64,000 bases of DNA from an uncultured Nocardioides sp. Its GTDB lineage: Bacteria > Actinomycetota > Actinomycetes > Propionibacteriales > Nocardioidaceae. Both the position numbers and the translations under genes were made by a program. Below are positions 24,509-34,200 of the stretch, in pieces (the stretch's first letter is position 1; every line of letters starts with the position of its first letter). Below the pieces are notes generated by a model. The model searched no databases. It was not told the DNA's origin and saw only the letters and a program-made list of their open reading frames with translations. Location: positions 248,001 to 312,000 of the forward strand of contig NZ_CANKYS010000003.1 in assembly GCF_947488025.1 (NCBI RefSeq). Direction: 5' to 3'.

Positions 24509-25930
24509 GTGTCTTCCTCCACGCGTCGTACCCAGCCCTCCGCACGCCGCCCGGTGCCCGCTCGCGGGCGGGCGCTGACGCTCGCCACCGCGGGCGTGCT
24601 GGTCGCGGGCCTCGCGCTCAACGTGGGCGTCGCTCCCTCGGTCGCCGACGACGGCGAGCGCGGCGGTGACGTGCAGGGCCGCGGGCTGAGCCACGGCGCG
24701 GACAGCGGCTACCGCGGTCGCAACCAGACCTCCGACGGCAAGCCCGGTCTCGTGGTCGGCCCTCCGATCAACGCGCGCGGTCGCGCGGTGCGGGTGCTCA
24801 ACGACGTCAGCTACGAGATCGCGCCCGGCGTCGTGCTGCGCGAGTGGGACCAGGTCGACGGCCGCCAGCCCATCGGGCAGGTCCGGATGAACCTCGTGAC
24901 CGTCAGCCTCGACGCCCCCAACATCTCCTTCGAGGAGTTCTCCCCCACCTACGTCACCAGCCGCAAGAAGGTCAGCCAGCTCGGCGGGTGGAACGACGCG
25001 CTGACCGCCGTCAACGGCGACTTCTTCGACATCGGCAGCACCGACGCCCCGCTCGGCGTGACGGTCAACCGCGAGGAAGGCGTCCTCACCGGGTCGCGCG
25101 AGGGCTGGATCCCGGGCGTCAACTCGTCCCTGTGGTTCGACGACTCCGGTCCGCACGTCAGTCCGCTGGCCCTCGAGTGGACGATCCGCCAGCGCCGGGC
25201 GTGGACCGTCAGCGGGGTCAACCACCCGATCGTCCCGTCGGGCCAGATCGGCGTCTTCACCTCCGACTGGCACCGCACCGAGGGCTACAAGGTGACGGCC
25301 GGCAAGAAGCGCGCGCGCGAGGTCATCCTCCACAAGAACCGGGTCGTCTCCAACCGGCCCAAGCTCTCCGACGGTCGCAAGATCAAGAAGAAGGAGCGGG
25401 TGCTCATCGGCACCGGCCCCGCCGCCGCGAAGCTCAAGAACCTCAAGCGCGGCAAGAAGCTCACGATCTCCCAGCGCATGGCGGGCGGCAAGCCGACGGT
25501 CGCGATCAGCGGCGACCGCCCGCTGCTCGTCAACGGTCTCCGCACCGTCGTCAACAACACCATCGCCCACCCGCGCACGGCGGTCGGCATCGACGCCGAC
25601 GGTCGCAAGCTGCTCATCCTCGTCGTCGACGGGCGCTCGGCGGCCAGCCGCGGCTACACGATGGTCGAGCTCGCCGACATCATGACCAACCTCGGCGCGG
25701 AGAACGCCATCAACCTCGACGGCGGCGGCTCCTCGGCGATGTACACCCGCACCGGCACCGGCGGCTTCGGCATCGTCAACGAGCCGTCCGACGGCAGCGA
25801 GCGTCTGGTGCCCAACTCGTTCGGCGTGGTCTACCACGGCGCGCTTCCGCCGGTGGTGCCGATCCTGCCGCCCGCCCCGACGCCCACGCCTACCCCGACG
25901 CCGACTCCCGCGCCGACGCCGACCCCCTGA
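24509..25930 (+). CDS. Secreted phosphodiester glycosidase family protein (NAGPA domain)
   Basis: 473 residues with a Sec signal (basic N-terminus, hydrophobic stretch about 25-45). The NAGPA domain spans about 170-440, recognised by LTAVNGDFFDIGS, RTAVGIDADGRKLLILVVDGR and NAINLDGGGSSAM. Family members uncover GlcNAc-phosphodiesters or act on cell-wall polymers such as teichuronic or exopolysaccharides; the substrate here is unknown. The C-terminus is a Pro-Thr/Pro-Ala repeat tail (PTPT units), likely a wall-spanning or flexible stalk. GTG 24509 was chosen for the signal peptide; GTG 24500 is equally in frame. Confidence 0.85.
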   Translation: MSSSTRRTQPSARRPVPARGRALTLATAGVLVAGLALNVGVAPSVADDGERGGDVQGRGLSHGADSGYRGRNQTSDGKPGLVVGPPINARGRAVRVLNDVSYEIAPGVVLREWDQVDGRQPIGQVRMNLVTVSLDAPNISFEEFSPTYVTSRKKVSQLGGWNDALTAVNGDFFDIGSTDAPLGVTVNREEGVLTGSREGWIPGVNSSLWFDDSGPHVSPLALEWTIRQRRAWTVSGVNHPIVPSGQIGVFTSDWHRTEGYKVTAGKKRAREVILHKNRVVSNRPKLSDGRKIKKKERVLIGTGPAAAKLKNLKRGKKLTISQRMAGGKPTVAISGDRPLLVNGLRTVVNNTIAHPRTAVGIDADGRKLLILVVDGRSAASRGYTMVELADIMTNLGAENAINLDGGGSSAMYTRTGTGGFGIVNEPSDGSERLVPNSFGVVYHGALPPVVPILPPAPTPTPTPTPTPAPTPTP

Positions 25931-25943
25931 CGGAAGCGACCGC

Positions 25944-26567
25944 TCAGGCGTCGGGCGCCGCGAACACCACGACGTAGGTGACCGGCGCGAAGCACTGCAC
26001 CGTGTTCTTCGGCAGCGCCGGGACGACCTGGAAGCCGGCCTCGCCGGCGTCGACGGCCACGCTCCTCGGCGGCTCGCAGCCGGTGGACACGACGGCGCCG
26101 TAGGGCGTCGCGCCGGGCGAGGTCACCTCGTCCACCGCGGTCGTGACCAGCTCGGGCAGGCCCGCCCCGAGCCCGACCACGAAGTCGGCCACGGCCTGCT
26201 CGGTGTCGAGGGCCATGGCCATCGTCGACGGCGACCCGCCGCCCTCGGTCGCCTGGACGAGGACCGCCTCGGTGACGCCGGCGGACCCGGTCGTCCGGAT
26301 CGGCGCGGAGTCGGGCGGGGTCGACGTGGACGGGGTCTTCGTCGGCGACTCGGCGGGGGTCTCGCTGGGCGTCTCGCTGGAGGTCTCGGACGGGCTGGGC
26401 GTGCTCGTCGTGGCCGCCGGGTCGGTCGCCGTCCCGGCGTCGTCGTCCCCGCAGGCCGCGAGCCCGCCCGCCAGGGCGAGTGCGGCGAGGACGGCGGAGG
26501 CGGACCGGGTGCGTGCGCCCGAGCGGCGCGATGAGGTGCTCAAGGAGGTGGGCATGGAGGTGGGCAT
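25944..26567 (-). CDS. Putative lipoprotein, Ser/Thr/Glu/Pro linker, unknown domain
   Basis: 207 residues. A signal peptide ends in lipobox GLAAC (about Cys39), followed by a repetitive SETPSETPAESPTKTPST linker. A roughly 110-residue domain (about 95-207) has conserved-looking glycines and two cysteines (STGCEPPR and NTVQCFAP) that could form a disulfide. I do not recognise the family. The start is ATG 26567; a second ATG four codons on repeats the sequence MPTS. It converges with the phosphodiester glycosidase gene, 13 bp between stops. Confidence 0.65.
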   Translation of the reverse strand: MPTSMPTSLSTSSRRSGARTRSASAVLAALALAGGLAACGDDDAGTATDPAATTSTPSPSETSSETPSETPAESPTKTPSTSTPPDSAPIRTTGSAGVTEAVLVQATEGGGSPSTMAMALDTEQAVADFVVGLGAGLPELVTTAVDEVTSPGATPYGAVVSTGCEPPRSVAVDAGEAGFQVVPALPKNTVQCFAPVTYVVVFAAPDA

Positions 26568-26666
26568 GGTGCTTCGACGATAACGACGCGCGTCCGGCTC
26601 CCCCGGAAGGCTCGCACGCGGGGCGTCGCATCGACTCCGTGCCGACGGTGCTGGCAGGCTGGCGCC

Positions 26667-27668
26667 ATGAGTGGCCCCGAGAACCCGCCCGAGCCGGTCC
26701 GCGAGGCCGTTCGCGCGTACGCCGCCCGGCAGCCGCAGCTCGTCGCGGCCACCGCCGCGTGGGTGACCCTGGTCCGCACCCTGCTCGACGACGCGGGCAT
26801 CGACTACCTCAGCGTCACGGGGCGCACCAAGAGCGTCGCGTCGTTCTCGGCCAAGGCCAACCGCACACAGGACGGCCGCCCGTTGTACGCCGACCCGCTG
26901 CAGGAGGTGACCGACCAGATCGGCGTCCGGGTGATCACCTACGTCCACAGCGACGTGGCCGCCGTCGCCGAGCTGCTCGACGAGGAGCTCGCCATCCTCG
27001 ACGACCGCGACCTCGGTGAGGAGACCGCCCGGGCCGGCCGGTTCGGCTACGCCAGCCGCCACCTGCTCGTACGCACCGACGCCGAGGACGACCAGCACCC
27101 CGAGCTCGTCGACGAGCGGGCCAGCATCCAGGTGCGCACGGTGCTCCAGCACGCGTGGGCGGAGTTCGAGCACGACATCCGCTACAAGGGCAACGTCCCC
27201 GAGGACGCCGCCGCCGACCTCGACCGCCGCTTCACCCTCGCCGCGGGGCTGATCGAGCTCGCCGACCGCGAGTTCGCCACGATCCGCGAGCGCATCCAGG
27301 CGGCCGCTCCCGGGAGCTCCGTCGAGGCCGACGCCGACCACATCGTCGGTCAGGAGCTGGCCACCTTCCTGGCCGGCCACTACAGCGACGCCGGCTGGTC
27401 GCACACCGACCACTACGACTGGATCGCCGGGCTGCTCACCCAGCTCGGCATCGACAGCGTCGACGACCTGGCCGACCTGCTCACCTCCGTGGACGCCGAC
27501 GCGGTGATCCGGCGGATGGGCTACCGCTACCCCGCCGGCGCCGTACGCCGCCTCGACGACGCGCTGCTGGCGATCTTCGGCGAGCAGTACGTCACCCTCG
27601 AGGGCAACAGCCACCGGGTCCCGCTGCTGCGCGCGCGTCTGGAGAAGCTCAGCACGCCCGAGGGCTGA
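26667..27668 (+). CDS. RelA/SpoT-domain (p)ppGpp synthetase, small alarmone synthetase-like
   Basis: 333-residue cytosolic protein with a synthetase domain (about 45-200). It has TGRTKSVASFSAKANR (substrate-binding basic segment), DQIGVRVITYV with the metal-binding Asp, GYASRHLLV, and IQVRTVLQHAWAEFEHDIRYKG with the catalytic Glu. No HD hydrolase, TGS or ACT domain is present, so it is distinct from the long Rel enzyme. A helical C-terminal region (about 200-330) is of unknown role. The ATG is 6 nt after CAGGCT, so probably leaderless. Predicted to make (p)ppGpp or (p)ppApp; without assay the product is uncertain. Confidence 0.87.
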   Translation: MSGPENPPEPVREAVRAYAARQPQLVAATAAWVTLVRTLLDDAGIDYLSVTGRTKSVASFSAKANRTQDGRPLYADPLQEVTDQIGVRVITYVHSDVAAVAELLDEELAILDDRDLGEETARAGRFGYASRHLLVRTDAEDDQHPELVDERASIQVRTVLQHAWAEFEHDIRYKGNVPEDAAADLDRRFTLAAGLIELADREFATIRERIQAAAPGSSVEADADHIVGQELATFLAGHYSDAGWSHTDHYDWIAGLLTQLGIDSVDDLADLLTSVDADAVIRRMGYRYPAGAVRRLDDALLAIFGEQYVTLEGNSHRVPLLRARLEKLSTPEG

Positions 27669-27700
27669 CGCGCGGCCGGGGCCCGCTGGCGCCGCGCCCC

Positions 27701-27706
27701 TAGGGT
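27701..27706 (+). promoter_or_regulatory. -10 box for chaA
   Basis: TAGGGT ends 7 nt before the ATG at 27714; leaderless pattern. Confidence 0.5.
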
Positions 27707-27713
27707 TGGGCCC

Positions 27714-28886
27714 ATGCGCCGGCTGTCGTGGACCACCCTCACTCCCCTGCTGGCCGCGGTGGCACTGGCGATCGCCTGGCCCCTGCACCCCGACAGCGCC
27801 CCGGTGCTCGGGGCCCTGTCCGTCCTGCTGGTCGGGGTCGTGCTCGCGGCCGTGCACCACGCCGAGGTCGTCGCCCACCGTGTCGGAGAGCCCTACGGGT
27901 CGCTGGTGCTGGCGGTCGCGGTGACGATCATCGAGGTGGGGCTCATCGTCACGCTGATGGTCACCACCGACAAGGACACCGCCGGGCTGGCCCGCGACAC
28001 CGTCTTCGCAGCGGTGATGATCACCCTCAACGGCATCGTCGGGATATCGCTGCTCGTCGGCGCGCTCAAGCACCACCTTGCGGTCTTCAACCCCGAGGGC
28101 ACCGGCGCGGCGCTGGCCACCGTCATCGCGCTCGCCGTGCTGTGCCTGGTCGTCCCCTCGGTCACGACGTCCGAGCCCGGCCCGGAGTTCACCGGCGCCC
28201 AGCTGGCGTTCGCCGCGATCGCGTCGCTCGCGCTCTACGGGATGTTCGTGTTCACCCAGGCCATCCGGCACCGCGACTTCTTCCTGCCGGTCACGCAGGA
28301 CGCCCACTCGCCCCTCGTGACGTCGAAGGCGGCCGAGCACGCAGCCGCAGAGCGCGCCGCCGCCGACGCCGGCTCGTTCGAGCACGACCCCGTGGACCTC
28401 GACCACGACGGGCACGCGGACCCGCCCACCGACCGGGCCGCCGTGGCCAGCCTCGGCCTGCTCGTCGTCTCCCTGGTCGCCGTCGTCGGCCTGGCCAAGA
28501 TCGAGTCCCCGGCCATCGAGTCAGGCGTGGCGGCGCTCGGCTTCCCGCCCGCGGTCGTCGGCGTCGTCATCGCGCTGCTCGTGCTCGCCCCGGAGACGAT
28601 CGCCGCCGTCCGGGCCGCGACCCTCAACCGCGTCCAGGTCAGCCTCAACCTCGCGCTCGGCTCGGCGATGGCGTCCATCGGCCTCACCATCCCCGCCATC
28701 GCGATCGCCAGCATCTGGCTCGACGGTCCGCTCGAGCTCGGGCTCAACCAGCTCCAGACCGTGCTGCTGCTCCTCACCGCGGCCGTCGCGATCCTCACCG
28801 TCGTACCCGGCCGGGCGAAGCCGCTGCAGGGAGGCGTGCACCTCGTGCTGCTGGCGGCGTTCCTGTTCCTCACGATCGCGCCCTGA
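27714..28886 (+). CDS. chaA: Calcium/proton antiporter (ChaA-like, CaCA family)
   Basis: 390 residues with about 11 predicted membrane helices in two halves. The inverted alpha-repeats are visible: EPYGSLVLAVAVTIIEVGLI in the first half, and APETIAAVRAATLNRVQ followed by LNLALGSAMASIGLTIPAI in the second. A His/Asp-rich cytoplasmic loop (HDPVDLDHDGHADPP, about 222-240) between the halves could bind cations. Predicted to export Ca2+ (and possibly Na+) in exchange for protons. It ends against a strong bidirectional hairpin. Confidence 0.92.
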   Translation: MRRLSWTTLTPLLAAVALAIAWPLHPDSAPVLGALSVLLVGVVLAAVHHAEVVAHRVGEPYGSLVLAVAVTIIEVGLIVTLMVTTDKDTAGLARDTVFAAVMITLNGIVGISLLVGALKHHLAVFNPEGTGAALATVIALAVLCLVVPSVTTSEPGPEFTGAQLAFAAIASLALYGMFVFTQAIRHRDFFLPVTQDAHSPLVTSKAAEHAAAERAAADAGSFEHDPVDLDHDGHADPPTDRAAVASLGLLVVSLVAVVGLAKIESPAIESGVAALGFPPAVVGVVIALLVLAPETIAAVRAATLNRVQVSLNLALGSAMASIGLTIPAIAIASIWLDGPLELGLNQLQTVLLLLTAAVAILTVVPGRAKPLQGGVHLVLLAAFLFLTIAP

Positions 28887-28932
28887 CGACCCCGCCCGGC
28901 GACACGCCGGTGACACGCCGCCGGACGCACAC

Positions 28933-28986
28933 GAGCGGTGGCCCACCCACACCCCGGAGCGCCGGAACGTGGGTGGACCACCGCTC
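28933..28986. terminator. Long bidirectional hairpin between chaA and the conservon operon
   Basis: Arms 28933-28950 and 28969-28986 pair over 18 bp with one mismatch (GAGCGGTGG...CCACCGCTC). The 18-nt loop itself contains CCGG repeats that can pair. It sits between two convergent genes and has no U tract on either side. Confidence 0.65.
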
Positions 28987-29003
28987 GGGCGGAGGTCGGG
29001 CGA

Positions 29004-29831
29004 TCAGCCGAAGTAGGTCGCGTAGATCTCGTCGTAGGTGCCGTCCTCGCGGAGGTCCGCGAGCGTGCTGTTGATGGAGCGCAGGAGCGGGATGTTGCCG
29101 TCCTTCTTCACCGCCATGCCGTACTGCTCACCGGTGTCGAACTCCCGCGACAGCTTGAGCTTGCGGTTGTCGGAGACGAACTGGCCCGACACCGTGTTGT
29201 CGAGCATCGCCGCGTCGAGCTCGCCCGCCGCCAGCGCGGCCTGCAGGCCCGCCGCGTCGTCGTACGCCACGACCTGCGTGGACTCCGGGGCGAAGTCGCT
29301 CAGGTAGGTCTCGCCGGTGGTGTCCTTCTGCACGCCGACCCGCTTGCCCGCGAGCTCCGGGAGCTGGTCGAGGCCCGAGCCGCGCGGCGTGATGAGCGCC
29401 TGCTTGGCGTCGAAGTAGGGGCTGGAGAAGTCGAGGACACGGGCCCGCTCGCCGGTGATCGTCATCGCCGAGATGGCGACGTCGCACACGTCGTTGTTGA
29501 GCGAGTTGCCCGAGGTGATGTCGTCGAACGACACGTCGATCACGTCGAGGTCTGCGTCCAGGCTGTCGGCGACCTTGCGCACCAGGTCGATGTCGAAGCC
29601 GGTGGGCTTGCCGCCCTCCTCGTACTCGAACGGCGCGTAGGGCATGTCGGTGCAGACGGTGAGCGCGCCGCTGAAGACCAGCGACACCTCGCTCAGCGCG
29701 TCGGCCTCGTCGGCGCTGGCGCTGCCGCCGCAGGCGCTCAGCGTGGCCATGAGGGCCGCGGAGGACAGGGCGGCGAGCGCGGTGCGGGCCGGGCCCGGTC
29801 GTCGGGCCGGCCGTCGGACGGTGCGGGTCAT
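29004..29831 (-). CDS. Amino-acid-type ABC substrate-binding lipoprotein (family 3)
   Basis: 275 residues. A twin-basic signal region and lipobox LSAC (Cys34) precede a family 3 binding domain: LTVCTDMPYAPFEYEEGGKPTGFDIDLVR, DDITSGNSLNNDVCDVAIS, FSSPYFDAKQALI and the terminal DGTYDEIYATYFG. (Separate motifs.) The domain also occurs in receptors, not only in transporters. No permease or ATPase is adjacent. The ATG is 4 nt after the GTPase stop, so it is the last gene of the conservon transcript, suggesting that a ligand signal or uptake function is coupled to that signalling module. Confidence 0.88.
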   Translation of the reverse strand: MTRTVRRPARRPGPARTALAALSSAALMATLSACGGSASADEADALSEVSLVFSGALTVCTDMPYAPFEYEEGGKPTGFDIDLVRKVADSLDADLDVIDVSFDDITSGNSLNNDVCDVAISAMTITGERARVLDFSSPYFDAKQALITPRGSGLDQLPELAGKRVGVQKDTTGETYLSDFAPESTQVVAYDDAAGLQAALAAGELDAAMLDNTVSGQFVSDNRKLKLSREFDTGEQYGMAVKKDGNIPLLRSINSTLADLREDGTYDEIYATYFG

Positions 29832-29835
29832 GGCG

Positions 29836-30432
29836 TCAGTTCGCATTCACGGTGAGCGACTCGCGCAGTCGCATGAGGGCGTATTCGGTGATCTTCACGA
29901 GCGCACCCTTGGCCTGCTCGCGGTCGCGGGCGTCGAGGCTGATGATCGGTACGTCGGCGGGCAGGGCCAGCGCGGCGGCGATCTCCTCGGCGGGGTAGCG
30001 CGGGACGCCGTCGAACTCGTTGACGGCGACGATGAACGGGATCCCCTTGGACTCGAAGTAGTCCAGCGGCGAGAACGACTCGTCGAGGCGCGCCACGTCG
30101 ACCAGCACGATGGCGCCGATGGCGCCCCGGCACAGGTCGTCCCACATGAACCAGAACCGGCGCTGCCCGGGCGTGCCGAAGAGGTAGAGCACGAGGTCCT
30201 CGGCCAGCGTCAGGCGGCCGAAGTCCATCGCCACGGTCGTGGTGGCCTTGGTGGGCACGGCAGCGAGATCGTCGACGCCCTCGGACTCGTTGGTGACGAG
30301 TGCCTCGGTGCGCAGCGGGTCGATCTCCGACACGGCGCCGACGAGCGTCGACTTGCCGACGCCGAAGCCGCCTGCGATGACGATCTTCGTCGACGCGGCC
30401 GCGCGCTGTGCCTTAGTAGTTTCGAAGTCCAC
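29836..30432 (-). CDS. cvnD: Conservon GTPase (CvnD-like)
   Basis: 198-residue Ras-like GTP-binding protein of the conservon type. The P-loop GGFGVGKST is at 21-29, switch segments follow (PTKATTTVAMDFG), DTxG is replaced by LFGTPGQRRFWFMW, and the base-recognition motif is VNEFD. GTG 30432 is chosen because AAAGGA lies just upstream, and it overlaps the DUF742 gene end by 20 bp. In Streptomyces the CvnA-D proteins assemble at the membrane like a GPCR-G-protein system. The four genes here have the canonical order on one transcript. Confidence 0.93.
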   Translation of the reverse strand: MDFETTKAQRAAASTKIVIAGGFGVGKSTLVGAVSEIDPLRTEALVTNESEGVDDLAAVPTKATTTVAMDFGRLTLAEDLVLYLFGTPGQRRFWFMWDDLCRGAIGAIVLVDVARLDESFSPLDYFESKGIPFIVAVNEFDGVPRYPAEEIAAALALPADVPIISLDARDREQAKGALVKITEYALMRLRESLTVNAN

Positions 30433-30781
30433 GGAGGGTCCTTTCGATGAGCTCGAGCCGCTCATCTGTCGACGTGCTGTCGGTGATGGTGGCCTGGATG
30501 CGGACCAGGCCCTGCTCGATCAGGTCACCCAGCAGCACCCGGGTCACGCCGATCGGCATCTTGGTGAGGGCCGACACCTCGGCCACGGAACGCCTGTCGC
30601 AGACCTCGAGAACCTGCGCAGCAGAAGGAGAGAGCACGGGTGCTTCCGCACCCGCCTGGAGGCGGAGCGTGGCCTCCATGGCCAGCTCGACCTTCGCGGC
30701 CGTCCGACCTGCGGTCAGGGTGTAGGACCGGATCAGTCGCGGGCGGTAGCCCTCGTCCTCCGGCTCGGGTGGCGGCGTCAC
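30413..30781 (-). CDS. cvnC: DUF742 protein (CvnC-like)
   Basis: 122 residues. The DUF742 pattern is clear: YRPRLIRSYTLTAGRTA, then SPSAAQVLEVCDRRSVAEVSA and IGVTRVLLGDLIEQGLV, a winged-helix-like domain. It is thought to bridge the roadblock protein and the GTPase in conservons. The GTG start follows the roadblock gene by 14 bp, and its 3' end overlaps the GTPase gene. Confidence 0.93.
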   Translation of the reverse strand: MTPPPEPEDEGYRPRLIRSYTLTAGRTAAKVELAMEATLRLQAGAEAPVLSPSAAQVLEVCDRRSVAEVSALTKMPIGVTRVLLGDLIEQGLVRIQATITDSTSTDERLELIERTLRGLRNY

Positions 30782-30795
30782 GGCACGAGTCCGGC

Positions 30796-31233
30796 TCAGC
30801 CGCCCGTACCGACGCGGGCCTGGGCCTCGACGGTACGTCCCACGCGGTCCACCAGCAGGGCCATCTCGTAGCCCACCTGGCCGATGTCGGCCTCCTCGGT
30901 CGTGAGCACGGTGAGGTTGGAGCCGTCACCGACGCTCATGAGCATCAGGAAGCCCATCTCCATCTCGACGATGGTCTGCATCACCGAGCCGCCCTCGAAG
31001 AGGCGGGCGGCGCCGACCGCGAGGCTGGCCAGACCGGAGGAGACGGCCGCGACCTGCTCGGCGCGCTCGCCCGGGATGCTGGTGCTCGAGGCCATGAGGA
31101 GGCCGTCGGCGGACACGAGGATCGCGTGCGCCGCGTCGGGTACGTCGTCGACGAAGCGCGACATCACCCAGTCGAGGTCTCGGTCGTCGCCGGCCGTGCT
31201 GGCGACGGGGGCGGCGGAGGTGTCGTGAATCAT
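30796..31233 (-). CDS. cvnB: Roadblock/LC7 domain protein (CvnB-like)
   Basis: 145 residues forming one roadblock/LC7 fold: [31 protein letters not shown], then a helix with [13 protein letters not shown], and the strands [24 protein letters not shown]. (Separate motifs.) In conservons this protein is proposed to regulate the GTPase nucleotide cycle. The start overlaps the CvnA stop by 4 bp (ATGA), showing translational coupling. Confidence 0.93.
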   Translation of the reverse strand: MIHDTSAAPVASTAGDDRDLDWVMSRFVDDVPDAAHAILVSADGLLMASSTSIPGERAEQVAAVSSGLASLAVGAARLFEGGSVMQTIVEMEMGFLMLMSVGDGSNLTVLTTEEADIGQVGYEMALLVDRVGRTVEAQARVGTGG

Positions 31234-34200
31234 GAGGGGCCTGCTTCCGTGTGCTGGGTGGAACTCTGGGCTGCTCGTCGACCGCGGGAGACCCCCGCGG
31301 TGTGAGCCTGGAGACGGCGGCGGATCGCGTCGGGGTCGCGCGTCTTGGCTGCCGTGGGCGGGGTCACGCTACCGGGGACGAGGCGCTCACCGGGGGCACG
31401 TCGCGGGAGTCCGACCGGCGTGGACTCGACGACCGGCGCCGGCTCGGTGACGTGCTCGGCGATCTCCCAGCCGCGGTCCACCTCGGTCTCGTGCCACTCG
31501 CCCTTGCCCTCGCCTGCGAGCCACCCGGAGCGCATCGACTTGAAGATCGGCGACTCGCCACCGGCGCGGGCCGGCTCGGCGCCGTGGGACAGGCCGTTGC
31601 TCCCGTGACCGTTGCTCCCGTGGCCGTTGGAGCCGTGCCCGTTCGTCCCGTGGCCGTTGGTGCCGTGGCCGTTGGTGCCGGGGAGGCCGCGGCCGTCGGT
31701 GAGCAGCGCGGCGGCGTCGTACGACGGCACCGGCTCGAGCTCGGGCTCGGGGCGCTCCTCGGGCTGGGACTCGGGCTCGGTCACGGGGTCGGCCGCTACC
31801 TCGCTGACCGGCTCCGGTTGGCTGACCGGCTGGGCCGGGGTACCGAGACCCAGCGGGTCGGCAGCGTCGACCTGGACCTCGTCGACGCGCGCCGCCGGCT
31901 CGGACTCAGCGACCGGCTCGGGCTCCGCCACCGGCTCGACCTCCGCGACCGGCTCCGGCTCCACCTGGGCGGCGGGCTCGGTCTGCTCGGGGGCGGTCGG
32001 CTCGTCGAAGGCGTCGGCAGGCAGCGGGTCGGACAGGGGGTCGGACAGCGGGTCGGACGCCCGGGAGGGCTGCTCGGCGGGCTGCTCGGTCTTCTCCGCC
32101 GGCTCCTCGGCCACGGGCTCGGTGGCCACCTCGGCGCTCCGCGCCTCCTGCTCGGCCTGGGCGCGCTGGCGCGAGGCAAGGGCGGTGATCGGGACCACGC
32201 GAGCGACCTTCTCGGCACGCTCGCTCGCGGCGCCCTCGACGCCACCGGCGTCGGCGGCGGGCGCAGCGGTGTCGGCACGCTTGCCGAAGAGCGGACCGGT
32301 CGCGCCGGAGGTCTCCGGCGGCAGGAAGGCCTCGGCCCCCGTCTTGGGCATGTTGGCCCCCGGGTCGCGGCGCGGCAGGAGGCTGCCGAGCGGCGGACGG
32401 TCCGGGGTCGGCTCCGACGACGAGGAGGCGGTGGCCGCGGGTGCGGCGGCCGGGGCGGCGGGGGTCACGGCCGTGGCGGCAGCGTCCGTCGTACCGGACG
32501 TGGCAGGCACAGGCTCCAGCTCGGCGTCCGCCTTGGCGGCCTTCGCCCGTGCCTTCGCCTCGGAGGCGGCGGCGCGCTCGGCGGCCTTGGCCTCGGCCTT
32601 CTCGGCGCGGGCGCGGTTGCGGGCCTCTCGCTTCGACAGGACCGGCTCGGCTGCGGCGCCAGCGCTCGCGCCGACCAGCTCGGCGGAGTCGGCGGCGGAC
32701 GCGCTCGACGTCGTGGACTCGGCGGGGGCGGCAGGCGCACCGGACTGGGTGACGTCGGGCAGCACGGACGGCGGGAGCAGCACGGTTGCCGTCATGCCGC
32801 CACCCGGGTTGCGGGCCAGGTGGGCCTCGATGTCGTGGCGCTCGGCCAGGCGGGACACCACGAACAGGCCCATGCGCCGGGCGGTGTCGGGCGTGGCCTC
32901 GGCGCCGTGCTGGAGGTCGGCGTTGAGCTGCTCGAGCTCGGCCGGCGGCACGCCCAGGCCCGCGTCGGTGATCGTGATCGTCACGCCCTCGGGGCCCTGC
33001 TTGGCGGCCAGGCGCACCGGCTCGGCGGGCGGCGAGAAGCTGAGCGCGTTGTCGACGAGCTCGGTGAGCAGGTGGACGACGTCGGGCGCGGCCTCGTCAC
33101 CGACACGGGTATTGAGGTTGGAGAGGATCTGCACGCGCTGGTAGTCCTGCACACCGGACGTCGCGGCCTGGAGGGCCTCACCGACGGTCAGGCTGAACTG
33201 GCCGGCGGCACGGTTCGGCGCATCGGCCAGGATCAGCAGCGAGTCGGCCGTACGACGCATGCGCGAGGCGAGGTGGTCGAGGCGGAACAGCGACTCGAGG
33301 CGCTTGGGGTCCTCCTCGTCGTGCTCGAGGCGCTCGATCTGCGCGAGCTGCTGGTTGACCAGCGAGGTCGAGCGGCGCGAGAGCGTCACGAACATCGCGT
33401 TGACGGTCTGGCGGAGCTGGGCCTCGCCGGACGCGAGGTGGATGGCCTGGCGGTGGAGGTCGTCGACCGCTCGCGCGACCTGGCCGATCTCCTCGTTGGT
33501 GTGGACGTCGATCGTCTTGATCGGCTCCGGCTCCTGACCGGCCCGGATCCGGGCGACGGCGTCGGGCAGGCGGTGCCGGGCGACGGCGAGGGCGCCGTCG
33601 CGGACCTTGCCGATCGGCCCGAGGAGGCTGCGAGCGATGAAGAAGGCGAGAGCGATCGCCGCGGCGAGCGCGAGGAGCGTGAGCACCGCGCCGACGAGGG
33701 CGTTGCGCTGGGCGGCACCGGCCGCCTCGTCGAGCGTCTCGGTCACACCGGTGACGAGCGTCTGGGTGATCTCGTCGTACGGGGCGTAGGCGTCGCGTCC
33801 GTCGAGGTCGGTGGCGGCGTCGTCGCGGATCTGCCCGGCGTGGCGGGTGTTCTGCTCGCGCAGGAGCGCGGTCTGGTCATCCGCGCCGTCGACGGATCCG
33901 GCGAGACGGTCGATGGCCGCGGCCTCGACGCCGAGCTCGGAGAAGAGCTCCTGGGAGCTGGACTGGGACAGCGAGGTCGCGACGAGGCCCTGCTGGAGCG
34001 CGAGGGACAGGCGGCCGCTCATCGCCTGGGAGAGCTGCTCGAGGCGCGGCTCGGGGGTCTCCTGGGCGGCGTTGACGCTGGTGATGAGCTGGCTGACGCT
34101 CGACTCGAGCTGCCGGACGAGGGCGATCCAGGTCGCCGGGCCGAGCGACTCGGCGCCGTCGCCCCGCATGGCCTGGCTCAGGTCGAGCAGCGCGTTCACG

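Noticed and set aside
31588..31680. CRISPR-like repeated units
   Set aside because: Contiguous imperfect 15-bp units within a coding frame, with no spacers.
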